From positions 1 to 34,868 of the forward strand of contig ONBQ01000084.1 of NCBI GenBank assembly GCA_900316145.1: a stretch of DNA of 34,868 nt, given 5' to 3'. The notes below the pieces were generated by a model. That model made no database searches and was not told the origin of the DNA. It worked only from the letters and a program-made list of their open reading frames with translations. Source of the stretch: an uncultured Eubacteriales bacterium. GTDB taxonomy: Bacteria; Bacillota; Clostridia; Lachnospirales; Bianqueaceae. Below are positions 25,903 to 34,799 of this stretch, one piece after another. The translations under genes were made by a program, and so were the position numbers. The first letter of the stretch is position 1. Each line of letters starts with the position of its first letter.

Positions 25903-26532
25903 TTAGATACCTGCCGTTTTTAGTGCGTAAACCGGTTGATATACTGTGGTTTTGATCTTGGAATACAAGATCTTCTGCGTGCCATACAAGCCGAAATAAC
26001 CGGACAATGTGTAACTGATGGCACACGAAAGACCGAACAAAGGAAGGTACTCGGCCCCAAACAATTCCACGCTCAGAATGATGGACGCCAAAGGACAATT
26101 GACCGCTCCGCAGAACACGCTGATCAGACCGATCGCCGCTCCGAAGCCGGCCGGCAGATGCAGCAGTCCGTCAACGACGGCGCCGAATGTCGCTCCTACA
26201 AAGAATGATGGCACGATCTCACCGCCTTTGTATCCGCACGCAAGGGTGATCATCGTAAAGACCAGCTTAAGCGCGAACGCCTCCGGCCGGCCGAACCGCC
26301 AAAAAGATGCGTGATCACGGTCGAGACGAAGATCAAGGGAGCCATCTTAAAGGGCAGCTGAAAATCACTGTGTACCGAAGAAATGACGGCATCCATTCCC
26401 GGATCCTGCTGCATTCCCCCCTTGTTATACAGCCAGACGATCAAAAGACCTCCCACCGGCAGCAGATACAGAAGCCATGGCGGATTGCACAGCCGCCTGA
26501 AACGTTTTAAACCCCTCTTTGATTTCCTTCAT
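25903..26532 (-). pseudogene. Decayed ClC-type chloride channel/transporter gene
   Basis: Pieces of a voltage-gated ClC family protein occur in three reading frames. The start (MKEIKEG, ATG at 26532) is separated by a frameshift in a run of four G from the first membrane segment (LKRFRRLCNPPWLLYLLPVG). That frame ends in the conserved FVSTVITHLFGGSAGR. It then jumps directly to a C-terminal piece (RPEAFALKLVFTMITLACGY, then KGGEIVPSFFVGATFG and NCPLASIILSVELFGAEYLP). About 200 central residues are missing between GGSAGR and PEAFALK. An intact gene would be near 1.25 kb; 630 bases remain. The start overlaps the queH stop, so it was once translationally coupled. Confidence 0.82.
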
Positions 26533-27074
26533 CGTTTTTTTAGATAACGCTCCTCTTCTGAAAAAATACAACCGCAATACTTCTGCATATACATATCCAG
26601 CTCCCGCGCGCGGGCCCGCCCCGCCTCATACAAAGGCCTGAAATCCCGATACACGAACTCGACCTGATACTTTTTCGCCGCGGACATGCCTATCTTTACG
26701 ATCCTTTCATGCTGCTGATACGGACTGATCAGCAAAGAAGTGGTAAACCCGGAAAAGCCTCTTTCCGCCGCCACCCTGGCTGTTTCTTCCATCCGTACGC
26801 CATAGCAATACCCGCACCGGCCGTCGATATCCGATGCCACCGCCTGTATAAAGCTGCGAAGCCCATAGGTCTTATCCACGATCAGCGGCATATGGATCAT
26901 CCTGGCATACTGCTCCAGTGTTTCCTTCCTGGCCCGCCACTCCGTATAAGGATGGATGTTCGGGTTAAACCAGAAACCTGTCACATCCAGGCCCTCCATC
27001 CTGAGACTATCTATGCATTGATTCGCGCAAGGCGCGCAGCAGATATGCATCAAAACCTTCTTGCTATTATTCAC
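26529..27074 (-). CDS. queH: Epoxyqueuosine reductase QueH
   Basis: This protein of about 181 residues reduces epoxyqueuosine to queuosine in tRNA. QueH motifs are the paired cysteines LMHICCAPC near the start, NPNIHPYTEWRARKE, DGRCGYCYGVRMEETA, LISPYQQHE and YCGCIFSEEE, giving the cysteines and Asp for a 4Fe-4S cluster and second metal. A GTG start at 27074 is chosen because AGGAGAGG lies 5 bases upstream; the ATG at 27089 is in frame but has no ribosome site, only a terminator U-run before it. The ClC pseudogene overlaps the stop by four bases. No other queuosine genes are in view. Confidence 0.9.
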   Translation of the reverse strand: MNNSKKVLMHICCAPCANQCIDSLRMEGLDVTGFWFNPNIHPYTEWRARKETLEQYARMIHMPLIVDKTYGLRSFIQAVASDIDGRCGYCYGVRMEETARVAAERGFSGFTTSLLISPYQQHERIVKIGMSAAKKYQVEFVYRDFRPLYEAGRARARELDMYMQKYCGCIFSEEERYLKKR

Positions 27075-27090
27075 GATCCCTCTCCTCATG

Positions 27091-27126
27091 AAAAACCGGA
27101 AGGACCCCTTGCGGGATCCTCCCGTT
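27091..27126 (-). terminator. Terminator of the large autolysin-like gene
   Basis: On the minus strand a GC-rich stem (27113-27124 with 27096-27108, loop GCAA) is followed by five U residues (27095-27091). These are directly next to the queH start region. Two mismatches are tolerated in the stem. Confidence 0.8.
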
Positions 27127-27137
27127 TCTTTGTGAAA

Positions 27138-28110
27138 TCATCTGGTTAAATAAGTCGACGCCACATAATAGTAGGCATTTCCGATCTTGATCTTATACCA
27201 GGTATAGCCATTGGCAGAACTAGAATACCCGGAAACTACACTGACAGAACTGCCTCTTGCCAATGTTCCTTTGATGGCATAGCTCAAACCTGCGCCGGAA
27301 CGATAATTCAGGTTCGCCGTTGTCTTATATGTGGTCACTGTTTCTGAAGAAGATGCAGGTGCTGAAGAGGACTTCTTCAAATAGGCTCGTGATACATAAT
27401 ACTGCTTACCGCCTACCAAAACACCGACCCAGTTGACGCCATCCGCTGTTTTTGTCACATTTTCTGTAACATTAACAGCTGTTCCCGATGGGAACGTACC
27501 AACGACCCCATAACTGAATCCAGGACCGCTTCTGTAGTTCAGATTGTCCGTAGTCGTATAAACCGTTGTTGCTGATGAAGATGAAGCAGAGGACGAGGAA
27601 GACGAAGATGACGAACTGGAAGATGACGAGGAAGAAGCAGCCTTCTTTAAATACGCTTTTGATGCGTAGTACTGCTTTCCATTGACCATAACGCCGATCC
27701 AGGTGACCCCATCAGCTGTCTTAGTGACACTTTCTACCACATTGACAGAAGCACCATAAGCAAACGTTCCTACTACGCTATAACCAAATCCCGGACCATT
27801 TCGATAATTCAATTCATCGGTCGTCGTATATGTGACGGTCTTAGTTGAAGTATTCGTGGTCGTAGAAGAGGATGAGGAAGAAGAAGATGTCGTGGTCGTT
27901 ACTTTCTTAAGATAGGCGCTGGAAACAAAATAGATCGAACTGCCTACCTTAACCGGCACCCAGGTTATTCCACCATTCGATTGAGAATAGTTATTCAGAA
28001 CATCGACCTTGGTACCGTTGGGGAACGTTCCTACTACACTTGCACTCAGACCTGCTCCTGTACGATAATTCAGATTCGCCAATGTTGTATACTGCGTATA
28101 GCTTCCATTG
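27138..28110 (-). repeat. Tandem SH3b repeats with poly-serine linkers inside the autolysin-like gene
   Basis: Four SH3b units of about 63 residues lie end to end at the 3' end of the gene. Linkers contain serine runs (about residues 1177-1190 and 1265-1287). The serines use mixed codons (TCT, TCC, TCG, TCA, AGT), so the tracts are not simple DNA repeats. The strongest matches are units 5 and 6 (VTKTADGVTWIGVMVNGKQYY against VTKTADGVNWVGVLVGGKQY), which suggest a recent duplication. Confidence 0.75.
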
Positions 28111-31100
28111 ATCGTAAACGTTACTCTGCGGGATCCGGAATAGTTTCCTTTTCCTGTGATCGTAATCGTTGCGGTTCCCGGCCAGAAATTGGAACTATAA
28201 GAAAGTGTATAATCTGTTCCATTCGACAACGTAGTGGAACCGTTTTTGACGGTTACAGACGGTGTCAGGGATTTACCACTAAATGTCTGGGCTGCTACAG
28301 AAGCTACACTGATCGCTTTCGCTCCTATATCTGTTGTCGTCGCTACTTTTTTCAAATACGCGCTGGCTACAAAATAGTACGAGCCTCCAACACGAACAGG
28401 TACCCAGTTCAAACCTTCTGCTTTTACGGTGTATCCGGAGAGAACTTCTACCGTCGTTCCATAGGCAAAGGTACCAGCTTTAGAATGATTTGTACCAGCT
28501 CCGGTTCTGTAGTTTAAAGAATCTGTTGTTGTATACTTAACAAAACTGCCGGAGATCGTGAAAGTAAGTTTTCTTGTACCTGTGTAGCTGCCCTGTCCGG
28601 TAACGGTGACTGTCCCGGTTCCCGGCCAAATATTCGTCCCATAAGAAACGGTATAATCTGTTCCTTGCTTCAAGGTCGCAGATCCCGATTTTAATACAAC
28701 GGAAGGCTTGATCTGTGAACCATTAAAGCTCTGATTTGCGATCGAATTAGCAGAAACAGCGCTTCCGCCAATATCTGCCTTCCACTGCGCATAATAGGTA
28801 ACAGAAGATGTTACTTTAGTGGAAGTGGTTATCTTACTTCCACCGGATTTGGCTGTAAACCATCCTTGGAAAGCATATCCAGAACGAGTGGCTGTCGGCA
28901 ATGTACCAACTGTACTTCCGGATGTGATCGTTTTAGATCCGGCAGAAGCAGTACCGCCATTTCCATCAAATGTTACGGTATACTTGGTTTCTGCCTTATA
29001 TGGAGTGAGGTATGCCGAAGACATATAGTAATGCGTACCATCGATCTTCGCAATGACCCAGGTATTTCCATCCGCATTAAAGGAATAGCCATTCAAAATA
29101 CTGACTTGACTTCCCTTGGTTTTCGTTCCTACCGTCGTGTAAGAGAAACCAGGTCCTTTCCGGTAATTCAGGTTCTCCGTAGTCACATACGTATTGTAAC
29201 TGCCAGTGATCGTGAAGGTCACCGTACGGGAACCACTGTAGGAACCTTTTCCTGAGATCGTGATGGTCGCTGTGCCTGGCAGAACATTGTTCGAATAAGA
29301 AAGACTGTAATCCGTTCCATTCTTTAATGTCGTAGAACCATTCTTGACCGTAACAGACGGTTTGATGGCCGATCCTGTAAAGGACTGATTCGCTACGGAA
29401 GATACAGTGATGGAAGAACCATTGATACTGGTTCCGGAATTTGAAGATTTTACCGTGATCCCGATCGCGTCGATCCCGGCCGCTGTATAGCAGTAAATAT
29501 CCACACTGCCTTCTCGAAGCGCGGTCACTTTGCCATTGCTGTCTACCGTCGCGATCCACGGATTGCCGGACTGATAGTAAACGGTCTGTCCTACGGAAGA
29601 GGAAAGGGAAAGCTGCGTCGTGCCTCCCGCAGACAGAGTTTTAGCCGTTGTCATCTTCAGGAAGTCCGCGCTTACATAACCGGTATAAGACTTATTGCTG
29701 ACGGTAGCGGAAACCTTGAACCAGTAAGGATTCAATTCCACATTATACATTCCCACACGCTGGGTATTATCCAAAGCACCTTCCAGGATCGTTACCGTGG
29801 TTCCCTGCGGAAGAGAGACGATGGAAGATCCGCCCACAGAAGGAGCATCTCTTAAAGTCAGCGTGGAAGAAGTAACAGTCGCTTTTGCTGTCGAACCGGA
29901 GATCTTCGGTTTGACAGAGGTGCTGGGCATGTTATTAAAGACCGGAATATAGAAGAGGCGGGACGCATTGATGATGCCCATAGACGAATAGGCAGAATAC
30001 GTACTGTACGCTTCTGTCGCCGCGCCGGACAGATTGCCCATGTATTGATGATTATAGGTATTGTTGGAGGTAACATTGAAACGGCTCAGATAACCCGTCT
30101 TCTGTCCGGAAGACAGGTAGTTGGCCGCGATATACTCCGCTCCACCCAGGATGGCCTTATCCGGGCTGTCCCATGGGCGCTCGTAACTGGTAACTGTCGG
30201 GACGTTTTCCCCATCAACGACCTTAGGGTTGCCCGCCGCCCAGTACAGGCCGTTGGCGATCGGTGTAGAACCGGCATAGGCGCCGATATTGTAATAATTG
30301 AAATATCCATCCAGATCGATCGTACCATTATACAGGACTCCGGTATCTGTAGAATAGGTCCCGGTAATGCTGCCCGTACCGGATCCGACTTCCTGACGGA
30401 TCTTGGAAGCCAACCAAACCGGACTGACACCTGTCGTCTTACCGGCCTGGGTAATGACATACGCATAGCTTACTTCCTGGATCGTACTTCCATTCTTGAT
30501 CTTAAAAGTAGTCTGCTTGGATCCATTGATCGTCGGACCGCTCCAGATCTGCTCAACAGTAGACTGTTTCTGGGTGCCGGCATCATAGGAGTAAGACTCA
30601 AACTGCCAGATGTACTTATCATTCAGGAAATTGCGCGGATCCATGAAATAGGAGATGATCGCCGGATTGGCATTGACCCAGCCATTGGAACCGGAACCAT
30701 CCACAATGCGATACGTACCGCTGGAGGGATAATAATCCGAGCTGGTATTGCTCTTGATCAGATCACTGGAGAGATTCGGCACCTGACTGCGATCTCCGGA
30801 TGCTTCCATTTTGACCGCGGTGGCGAAATCGATTCCTGTATATTCCGCTACGAAGACCCAGTTCGGATGCGCCGCATGCAAGTTTTCCAGGAGCGCACGA
30901 TAATCAGAGGGGAAGTTTCCAATCTCACCCTCGTAAGTATGGCCCTGGACAGCCATTTTCAGCATCATTCTTGCATTTAAAAGAGAAAGAAGCCATTCAC
31001 TGGGTTGATAAACACCTGGTTCCAGTTCTTCCTCTTCCTCTTCTTCTTCTTTTTCTTCCTCAGAATCTTCTGTCTCGGACTCATCTTCTGATGATTCTGA

Positions 31101-31427
31101 ACTTTCTTCGGAAGAGCTTTCTTCGGAGGATTCTTCGGAAGAGCTCTCCTCCTGACTCTCTTCAGAAGACTCTTCTGATGCTTCAGAATCCGAACTATCC
31201 TCAGGAAGAGATGTGTCATCTTTCTCTTCTCCCCCAGAAATAGACTCTTCCGCAGAGGAGTCTCCTGAACTTGTATCTAAGGATTCGTCGATCGAACTTT
31301 CAGATTCTGATGATTCTTCTGAATGATCTTCGCTGATTTCCGAATCTTCTTCCGCCCATACTTTTTGATACGGAATCGATGGTATGATCAAACAAAGACA
31401 AAGAAGAAACAATATGCATTTTTTCAT
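27138..31427 (-). CDS. Large secreted glucosaminidase with seven SH3b domains (autolysin-like)
   Basis: This 1429-residue exported protein begins with a signal peptide (MKKCILFLLCLCLIIPSIPY). A Ser/Glu-rich acidic stretch follows (about 26-140), then an N-acetylglucosaminidase-type domain (about 180-500; PAIISYFMDPRNFLNDKYIW, ASKIRQEVGSGTGS, FNYYNIGAYAG), which would cut peptidoglycan. The rest is modular: SH3b at 516-590, Big2-like 592-652, YDG-like 670-735, SH3b 745-808, a Listeria/Bacteroides repeat 813-886, YDG-like 889-956, SH3b 961-1028, YDG-like 1036-1105, and SH3b at 1110-1174, 1199-1262, 1289-1352 and 1366-1429. Serine-rich linkers join the last units. SH3b units repeat LNYRxGPGxSYxxVGT. 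Wall binding and remodelling is the likely role; boundaries are approximate. Confidence 0.88.
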   Translation of the reverse strand: MKKCILFLLCLCLIIPSIPYQKVWAEEDSEISEDHSEESSESESSIDESLDTSSGDSSAEESISGGEEKDDTSLPEDSSDSEASEESSEESQEESSSEESSEESSSEESSESSEDESETEDSEEEKEEEEEEEELEPGVYQPSEWLLSLLNARMMLKMAVQGHTYEGEIGNFPSDYRALLENLHAAHPNWVFVAEYTGIDFATAVKMEASGDRSQVPNLSSDLIKSNTSSDYYPSSGTYRIVDGSGSNGWVNANPAIISYFMDPRNFLNDKYIWQFESYSYDAGTQKQSTVEQIWSGPTINGSKQTTFKIKNGSTIQEVSYAYVITQAGKTTGVSPVWLASKIRQEVGSGTGSITGTYSTDTGVLYNGTIDLDGYFNYYNIGAYAGSTPIANGLYWAAGNPKVVDGENVPTVTSYERPWDSPDKAILGGAEYIAANYLSSGQKTGYLSRFNVTSNNTYNHQYMGNLSGAATEAYSTYSAYSSMGIINASRLFYIPVFNNMPSTSVKPKISGSTAKATVTSSTLTLRDAPSVGGSSIVSLPQGTTVTILEGALDNTQRVGMYNVELNPYWFKVSATVSNKSYTGYVSADFLKMTTAKTLSAGGTTQLSLSSSVGQTVYYQSGNPWIATVDSNGKVTALREGSVDIYCYTAAGIDAIGITVKSSNSGTSINGSSITVSSVANQSFTGSAIKPSVTVKNGSTTLKNGTDYSLSYSNNVLPGTATITISGKGSYSGSRTVTFTITGSYNTYVTTENLNYRKGPGFSYTTVGTKTKGSQVSILNGYSFNADGNTWVIAKIDGTHYYMSSAYLTPYKAETKYTVTFDGNGGTASAGSKTITSGSTVGTLPTATRSGYAFQGWFTAKSGGSKITTSTKVTSSVTYYAQWKADIGGSAVSANSIANQSFNGSQIKPSVVLKSGSATLKQGTDYTVSYGTNIWPGTGTVTVTGQGSYTGTRKLTFTISGSFVKYTTTDSLNYRTGAGTNHSKAGTFAYGTTVEVLSGYTVKAEGLNWVPVRVGGSYYFVASAYLKKVATTTDIGAKAISVASVAAQTFSGKSLTPSVTVKNGSTTLSNGTDYTLSYSSNFWPGTATITITGKGNYSGSRRVTFTINGSYTQYTTLANLNYRTGAGLSASVVGTFPNGTKVDVLNNYSQSNGGITWVPVKVGSSIYFVSSAYLKKVTTTTSSSSSSSSTTTNTSTKTVTYTTTDELNYRNGPGFGYSVVGTFAYGASVNVVESVTKTADGVTWIGVMVNGKQYYASKAYLKKAASSSSSSSSSSSSSSSSASSSSATTVYTTTDNLNYRSGPGFSYGVVGTFPSGTAVNVTENVTKTADGVNWVGVLVGGKQYYVSRAYLKKSSSAPASSSETVTTYKTTANLNYRSGAGLSYAIKGTLARGSSVSVVSGYSSSANGYTWYKIKIGNAYYYVASTYLTR

Positions 31428-31476
31428 ATGTTCACCTCAATGTTTTTATATCTCTATTAACGCAAATACTGCCTAA

Positions 31477-31505
31477 AGCATAACACTAAATTAATAATAA
31501 TGCAA
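31477..31505 (-). promoter_or_regulatory. Promoter of the autolysin-like gene
   Basis: TTGCAT (31500-31505) and TATGCT (31477-31482) on the minus strand are 17 bases apart, each with one or two mismatches. The ribosome binding site GAGGTGA precedes the ATG at 31427. Confidence 0.6.
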
Positions 31506-31526
31506 TAATTTAATGATTATTCCAAG

Positions 31527-31555
31527 AAAAAACGGCCTTTTTAAGCCGTTTTTTT
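31527..31555. terminator. Bidirectional terminator after the signal peptidase operon
   Basis: AAAAAACGGC (31527-31536) and GCCGTTTTTT (31545-31554) are perfect arms around CTTTTTAA. It ends the minus-strand transcript of lepB and the 88-residue gene. The remaining bases between it and 31620 show no clear gene. Confidence 0.9.
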
Positions 31556-31627
31556 GATGTTTATATTAAAATTCTACGATTTATGCAAATACTTTTACCA
31601 TCTGTTGACAAACAGTCTGCCTGACGG

Positions 31628-31894
31628 TCATTTGATCAGCTGCCCCTTATCCGCCTGATATTTCACGCTTTTTACATAAGAATCTGCGACTCGCTGGGCT
31701 TCATCAAAGATATCCGAGATCGCGAATGCTGCCTGGGCGATGGAGCCGGACCGGGCGATCTCGATCAGTCGCTCATCATACTTTTCCTTCCACTCTTTTA
31801 CTTCGCCTTCCAGGCGCTCGATCTCTTTTTGTTGCGCAAGAAGAAGCTCCAACAGTTCTGATCTGCTCAACTTTTTCAATTCTTTATCGGTCAT
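31628..31894 (-). CDS. Small coiled-coil protein of unknown function, co-transcribed with lepB
   Basis: This 88-residue soluble protein is mostly helical and charged. The first half (LSRSELLELLLAQQKEIERL, then EGEVKEWKEKYDERLIEI) has the heptad pattern of a coiled coil; the second half is a helix ending AISDIFDEAQRVADSYVKSV. I recall similar small proteins beside signal peptidase genes in Clostridia, but I know no function. It starts 29 bases after lepB, with GGACGG upstream, and lacks a signal peptide. Oligomerisation or a partner role near the secretion machinery is guesswork. Confidence 0.7.
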   Translation of the reverse strand: MTDKELKKLSRSELLELLLAQQKEIERLEGEVKEWKEKYDERLIEIARSGSIAQAAFAISDIFDEAQRVADSYVKSVKYQADKGQLIK

Positions 31895-31923
31895 GATCCA
31901 TTTCCGTCCTTTTCTATCGTTTC

Positions 31924-32514
31924 TTATTCAACCGTTCCGATGCGGTACCACGGCCATATTTTCAGCATGACCTTTCCAATGATCTGCTCCTCTTTGATAC
32001 AACCAATGAAAGAGGAACGGCTGTCCAGAGAAACATGTCTTCTGTCTCCCAGAACAAAAACACTGGAATCCGGTACACGATAAGGCAATTCGATATCGCA
32101 GGTCTCATAAGATAAGACTTCCACATAAGGTTCATCGAGTTTGTTACCGTCGACATAAACGGTTCCGTCTTTTTTGATATCGACCAGCTGTCCTTCTTTT
32201 GCGATCACTCTTTTTACCAGTACTTTATTGTTGTAGTAAAAAGCGATCACATCCCCGTTATCAAAATGACTGCCTTTGACGGAAAGGATCATATCTCTGT
32301 CATGAAGTGTTGGTTTCATGGAGCTTCCATCAACTCGCATGATCGGGAAAAAAAGGAAAACAGCAATGGCCAGAATGGCTGTGATCGTGAGCAGATAATA
32401 GAGCACGCTTCCTAAGGTTGGCCAGAATCCTTTTTTGTTGATCTCTCGGTCCAGTTCTTTTTCCAATTGATCCGAAGTTGGAAAATCAGCCCTGATAAAT
32501 TCTTTCTTTTTCAT
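31924..32514 (-). CDS. lepB: Signal peptidase I
   Basis: This 196-residue membrane protease removes signal peptides from secreted proteins such as the two large exported proteins in this window. One N-terminal membrane segment (LYYLLTITAILAIAVFLFF) precedes the catalytic Ser65 in VDGSSMKPTL. The general base is Lys101 in VLVKRVIAKEG. Box E is VLGDRRHVSLDSRSSFIG, matching SipS-type Gram-positive enzymes with one anchor. The ATG at 32514 is chosen because the promoter -10 box ends near 32546, so earlier in-frame Met codons lie at or before the transcript start. The ribosome site (GGGGTAAAAGA) is weak. Confidence 0.94.
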   Translation of the reverse strand: MKKKEFIRADFPTSDQLEKELDREINKKGFWPTLGSVLYYLLTITAILAIAVFLFFPIMRVDGSSMKPTLHDRDMILSVKGSHFDNGDVIAFYYNNKVLVKRVIAKEGQLVDIKKDGTVYVDGNKLDEPYVEVLSYETCDIELPYRVPDSSVFVLGDRRHVSLDSRSSFIGCIKEEQIIGKVMLKIWPWYRIGTVE

Positions 32515-32545
32515 TCTTTTACCCCGTATTGATCGTATATTTCTC

Positions 32546-32574
32546 ATTATACGAAAAGTATTGAATGATGTCAA
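32546..32574 (-). promoter_or_regulatory. lepB promoter
   Basis: TTGACA (32569-32574) and TATAAT (32546-32551) on the minus strand are 17 bases apart, a perfect consensus. The predicted start is near 32539. Confidence 0.88.
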
Positions 32575-32601
32575 ATGGAGTTTAACAGGAATTGGCGTTA
32601 C

Positions 32602-32634
32602 AAAAAGGCTGCATCACGAAAGGATGCAGCCTTT
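32602..32634 (-). terminator. Terminator of the sugar isomerase-like gene
   Basis: GGCTGCATC (32607-32615) and GATGCAGCC (32623-32631) form a perfect stem. On the minus strand TTTTTG follows. Confidence 0.92.
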
Positions 32635-32656
32635 ATAGAAGCGATTCAGATAAGGA

Positions 32657-34138
32657 TCAGGCAAAAGGATTCTCTGTCGGATACATCATACCCTTCGGCT
32701 GATTGAATCCGATATCCTCTACGCCCAGATACTTGAACAGCGTGAAGAGCGCCTTACCCACATGACCGAACGCGACCGCGCCATGATGCGGATAATTCTT
32801 CTCGATCAGAACGTGACGATAGAAACGTCCCATTTCCGGAATGGCGAATACACCGATACCACCAAAGGAACGAGTCGCGACCGGAAGGACCTCGCCCTGC
32901 GCGATATATGCTTTCAGCTCGCCGCGGGCGTTGCCCTGCAGACGATAGAACGTGATCTCACCGGGAGCTATATCACCTTCCAGCGTACCACGGGTGATGT
33001 TCGGCTCAGAATCCGGCTCCAGGGAGCGCTTCATGATGCGCTGGAAGCTCATCTTGCCCTTGGTCAGACGGCACATCGGGGTGTTGCCGCAATGGAAGCC
33101 CATGAAGGTATCCTTCAAGGTATAATCATACTTCGGAGCGATCTCCGCCTCGTACATATCACGCGGTACGGAGTTGTTGATATCCAGCAGGGTGACGGAC
33201 TCACCGGTGATGCAGGTTCCGATGTACTCAGACAGTGCGCCGTAGATATCGACTTCGCAGCTGACCGGGATACCGCGGGCACCCAGACGGGAGTTGACAT
33301 AGCAGGGAACGAAACCGAACTCGGTCTGGAAGGCCGGCCAGCACTTGTTCGCGAAGCAGAAATACTCACGGGAACCCTTATTTTCCTCTGCCCAGTCCAG
33401 AAGCGTCAGCTCATATTGAGCCAGCTTCGGCAGGATGCCGGCATACGGATTATCCACACCCAGCTCATCGGCCATATCCTTGGCAACGGCTTCGATACGC
33501 GGATCTCCCTCATGCTTGTGGAAAGCGACCAGAAGATCAAGCTCGGAGTTTTCCTGGATCTCTACGCCCAGATCGAACAGCGGCTGGATCGGCGCATTGC
33601 AGGCCATGAAATCCTGCGGACGGGGACCAAAGCTGAAGATCTTCAGATCCTGCAGGCCATTGTAAGCACGTGCCACAGGGATGAACTCACAGATCATATC
33701 AGCCAGCTCTTCCGCGGTGCCGACAGGATATTCCGGAATGACAGCCGGGATGGAACGAAGGGCCAGGTTGTAAGAGCAGTTAAGCATACCGCAGTAAGCA
33801 TCGCCACGACCATCGATCAGGTCATCTCCGCTCTCTTCCGCAGCGGCTACGAACATAGTCGGACCCTGGAAATACTGAGCCAGCATAGTCTCGGCACTTT
33901 CCGGACCAAAGTTGCCCAGGAAGACGACCAGAGCGTTGACACCGGCTTCGGCGATCTCAGCGGAAGCCTGCAGCATGTCATTCTCGGACTCTACGCAGGT
34001 AGGAGCTTCAAAGATCTCGATACCCTTGGCCTGACATGCGGCTACAACAGCCTGTCTGCGGCGAATGCTTAAAGAAATCGGGAAGCAATCACGGCTGACA
34101 GAAACGATACCCAGTTTGATTTCAGGAATGTTACTCAT
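32657..34138 (-). CDS. L-fucose/L-arabinose isomerase family protein
   Basis: This 493-residue cytoplasmic protein resembles the FucI/AraA-like family, which interconverts aldose and ketose sugars. Recognisable stretches are KLGIVSVSRDCFPISLS at the start, ALVVFLGNFGPESAETML, FGPRPQDFMACNAP, FCFANKCWPAFQTEFGFVPC, SCEVDIYGALSEYI and GFHCGNTPMC. The His-containing C-terminus (NYPHHGAVAFGHVGKALF) is in the usual place for metal or substrate binding. It is shorter than E. coli FucI (about 590). The sugar is not evident. The ATG follows GGAGGTAAG. It shares its strand with a DUF4867-type gene 19 bases upstream, so the two probably form one sugar-use operon. Confidence 0.8.
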   Translation of the reverse strand: MSNIPEIKLGIVSVSRDCFPISLSIRRRQAVVAACQAKGIEIFEAPTCVESENDMLQASAEIAEAGVNALVVFLGNFGPESAETMLAQYFQGPTMFVAAAEESGDDLIDGRGDAYCGMLNCSYNLALRSIPAVIPEYPVGTAEELADMICEFIPVARAYNGLQDLKIFSFGPRPQDFMACNAPIQPLFDLGVEIQENSELDLLVAFHKHEGDPRIEAVAKDMADELGVDNPYAGILPKLAQYELTLLDWAEENKGSREYFCFANKCWPAFQTEFGFVPCYVNSRLGARGIPVSCEVDIYGALSEYIGTCITGESVTLLDINNSVPRDMYEAEIAPKYDYTLKDTFMGFHCGNTPMCRLTKGKMSFQRIMKRSLEPDSEPNITRGTLEGDIAPGEITFYRLQGNARGELKAYIAQGEVLPVATRSFGGIGVFAIPEMGRFYRHVLIEKNYPHHGAVAFGHVGKALFTLFKYLGVEDIGFNQPKGMMYPTENPFA

Positions 34139-34157
34139 AACTTACCTCCATAAATGA

Positions 34158-34799
34158 TTATTGAATACTGTTTTTAATATCGATATTGATGCCGACCAGG
34201 CCAACTCTGGCACCCTTGGCGGCTTCGGAAGATTCAGGATGCGCAAGGAGCCACTTATTGCGGGCTGTCATCCAATGATCTTCTTCACACTGCGGCTCAT
34301 AGGCCGGTTTTTCGGTATTGGTGCCTTTCGGAAGCACGATGATGACACGGAATCCGGCTCCTGCCTTTGCCTCACAAGGAGCGTAATGCAAAGTCGTCGC
34401 GTATAGTTCCACACCGGTTCCCTTCGGGCAAAGGAATGCTTCTACCTTGGACGTGTCATACAGTCCATTCTCTATATCCTGCTCAGAACCGACTAAAAGG
34501 ACGATGTCATCGGCCGCCACATCCACTTCACTGTCACGATGGTATTCCAGGCAGTTGAGTCTGGTATTGCTGCCATTGCAGTATCCGATCTGGATAGGCA
34601 TGCCGCCATACATACGATCCGTCAGCTCCTGATAGATGGGCAAAGCTTCCAGCGCTTCATCACCCGGTTTGTAAACAGTGCCTGCTTCGGGCTTGGGAGA
34701 AACTTCATTCAGAGTATTCAGAAGCTCCGTCCAGTCATATCCTTCTACGACTTTACCATACTTCTTGAATTCCTTGTCTCTTACATTCTTGATGATCAT
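34158..34799 (-). CDS. DUF4867-type protein, cupin-like, linked to the sugar isomerase
   Basis: This 213-residue protein matches the DUF4867 family as I recall it, found next to sugar isomerases in gut Firmicutes. It has a cupin-like pattern: RLNCLEYHRDSEVDVAADDI, FLCPKGTGVELYATTLHYAP and GFRVIIVLPKGT. His and Glu residues of the first segment could bind a metal, as in lyxose isomerase or ureidoglycolate-type cupins. An enzyme acting on the same sugar acid or ketose is possible, but function is unknown. The start at 34799 has AAAGG about 11 bases upstream. No confident promoter was seen in the last 69 bases of the window. Confidence 0.72.
   Translation of the reverse strand: MIIKNVRDKEFKKYGKVVEGYDWTELLNTLNEVSPKPEAGTVYKPGDEALEALPIYQELTDRMYGGMPIQIGYCNGSNTRLNCLEYHRDSEVDVAADDIVLLVGSEQDIENGLYDTSKVEAFLCPKGTGVELYATTLHYAPCEAKAGAGFRVIIVLPKGTNTEKPAYEPQCEEDHWMTARNKWLLAHPESSEAAKGARVGLVGINIDIKNSIQ

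Noticed and set aside
27560-27900. Simple-sequence phase-variation tract in the serine linkers
   Set aside because: Serine codons are mixed and there is no homopolymer or perfect short tandem repeat that would slip easily.
32515-32574. Longer lepB N-terminus from 32574
   Set aside because: This stretch contains the consensus promoter, so it is upstream of or at the transcript start.
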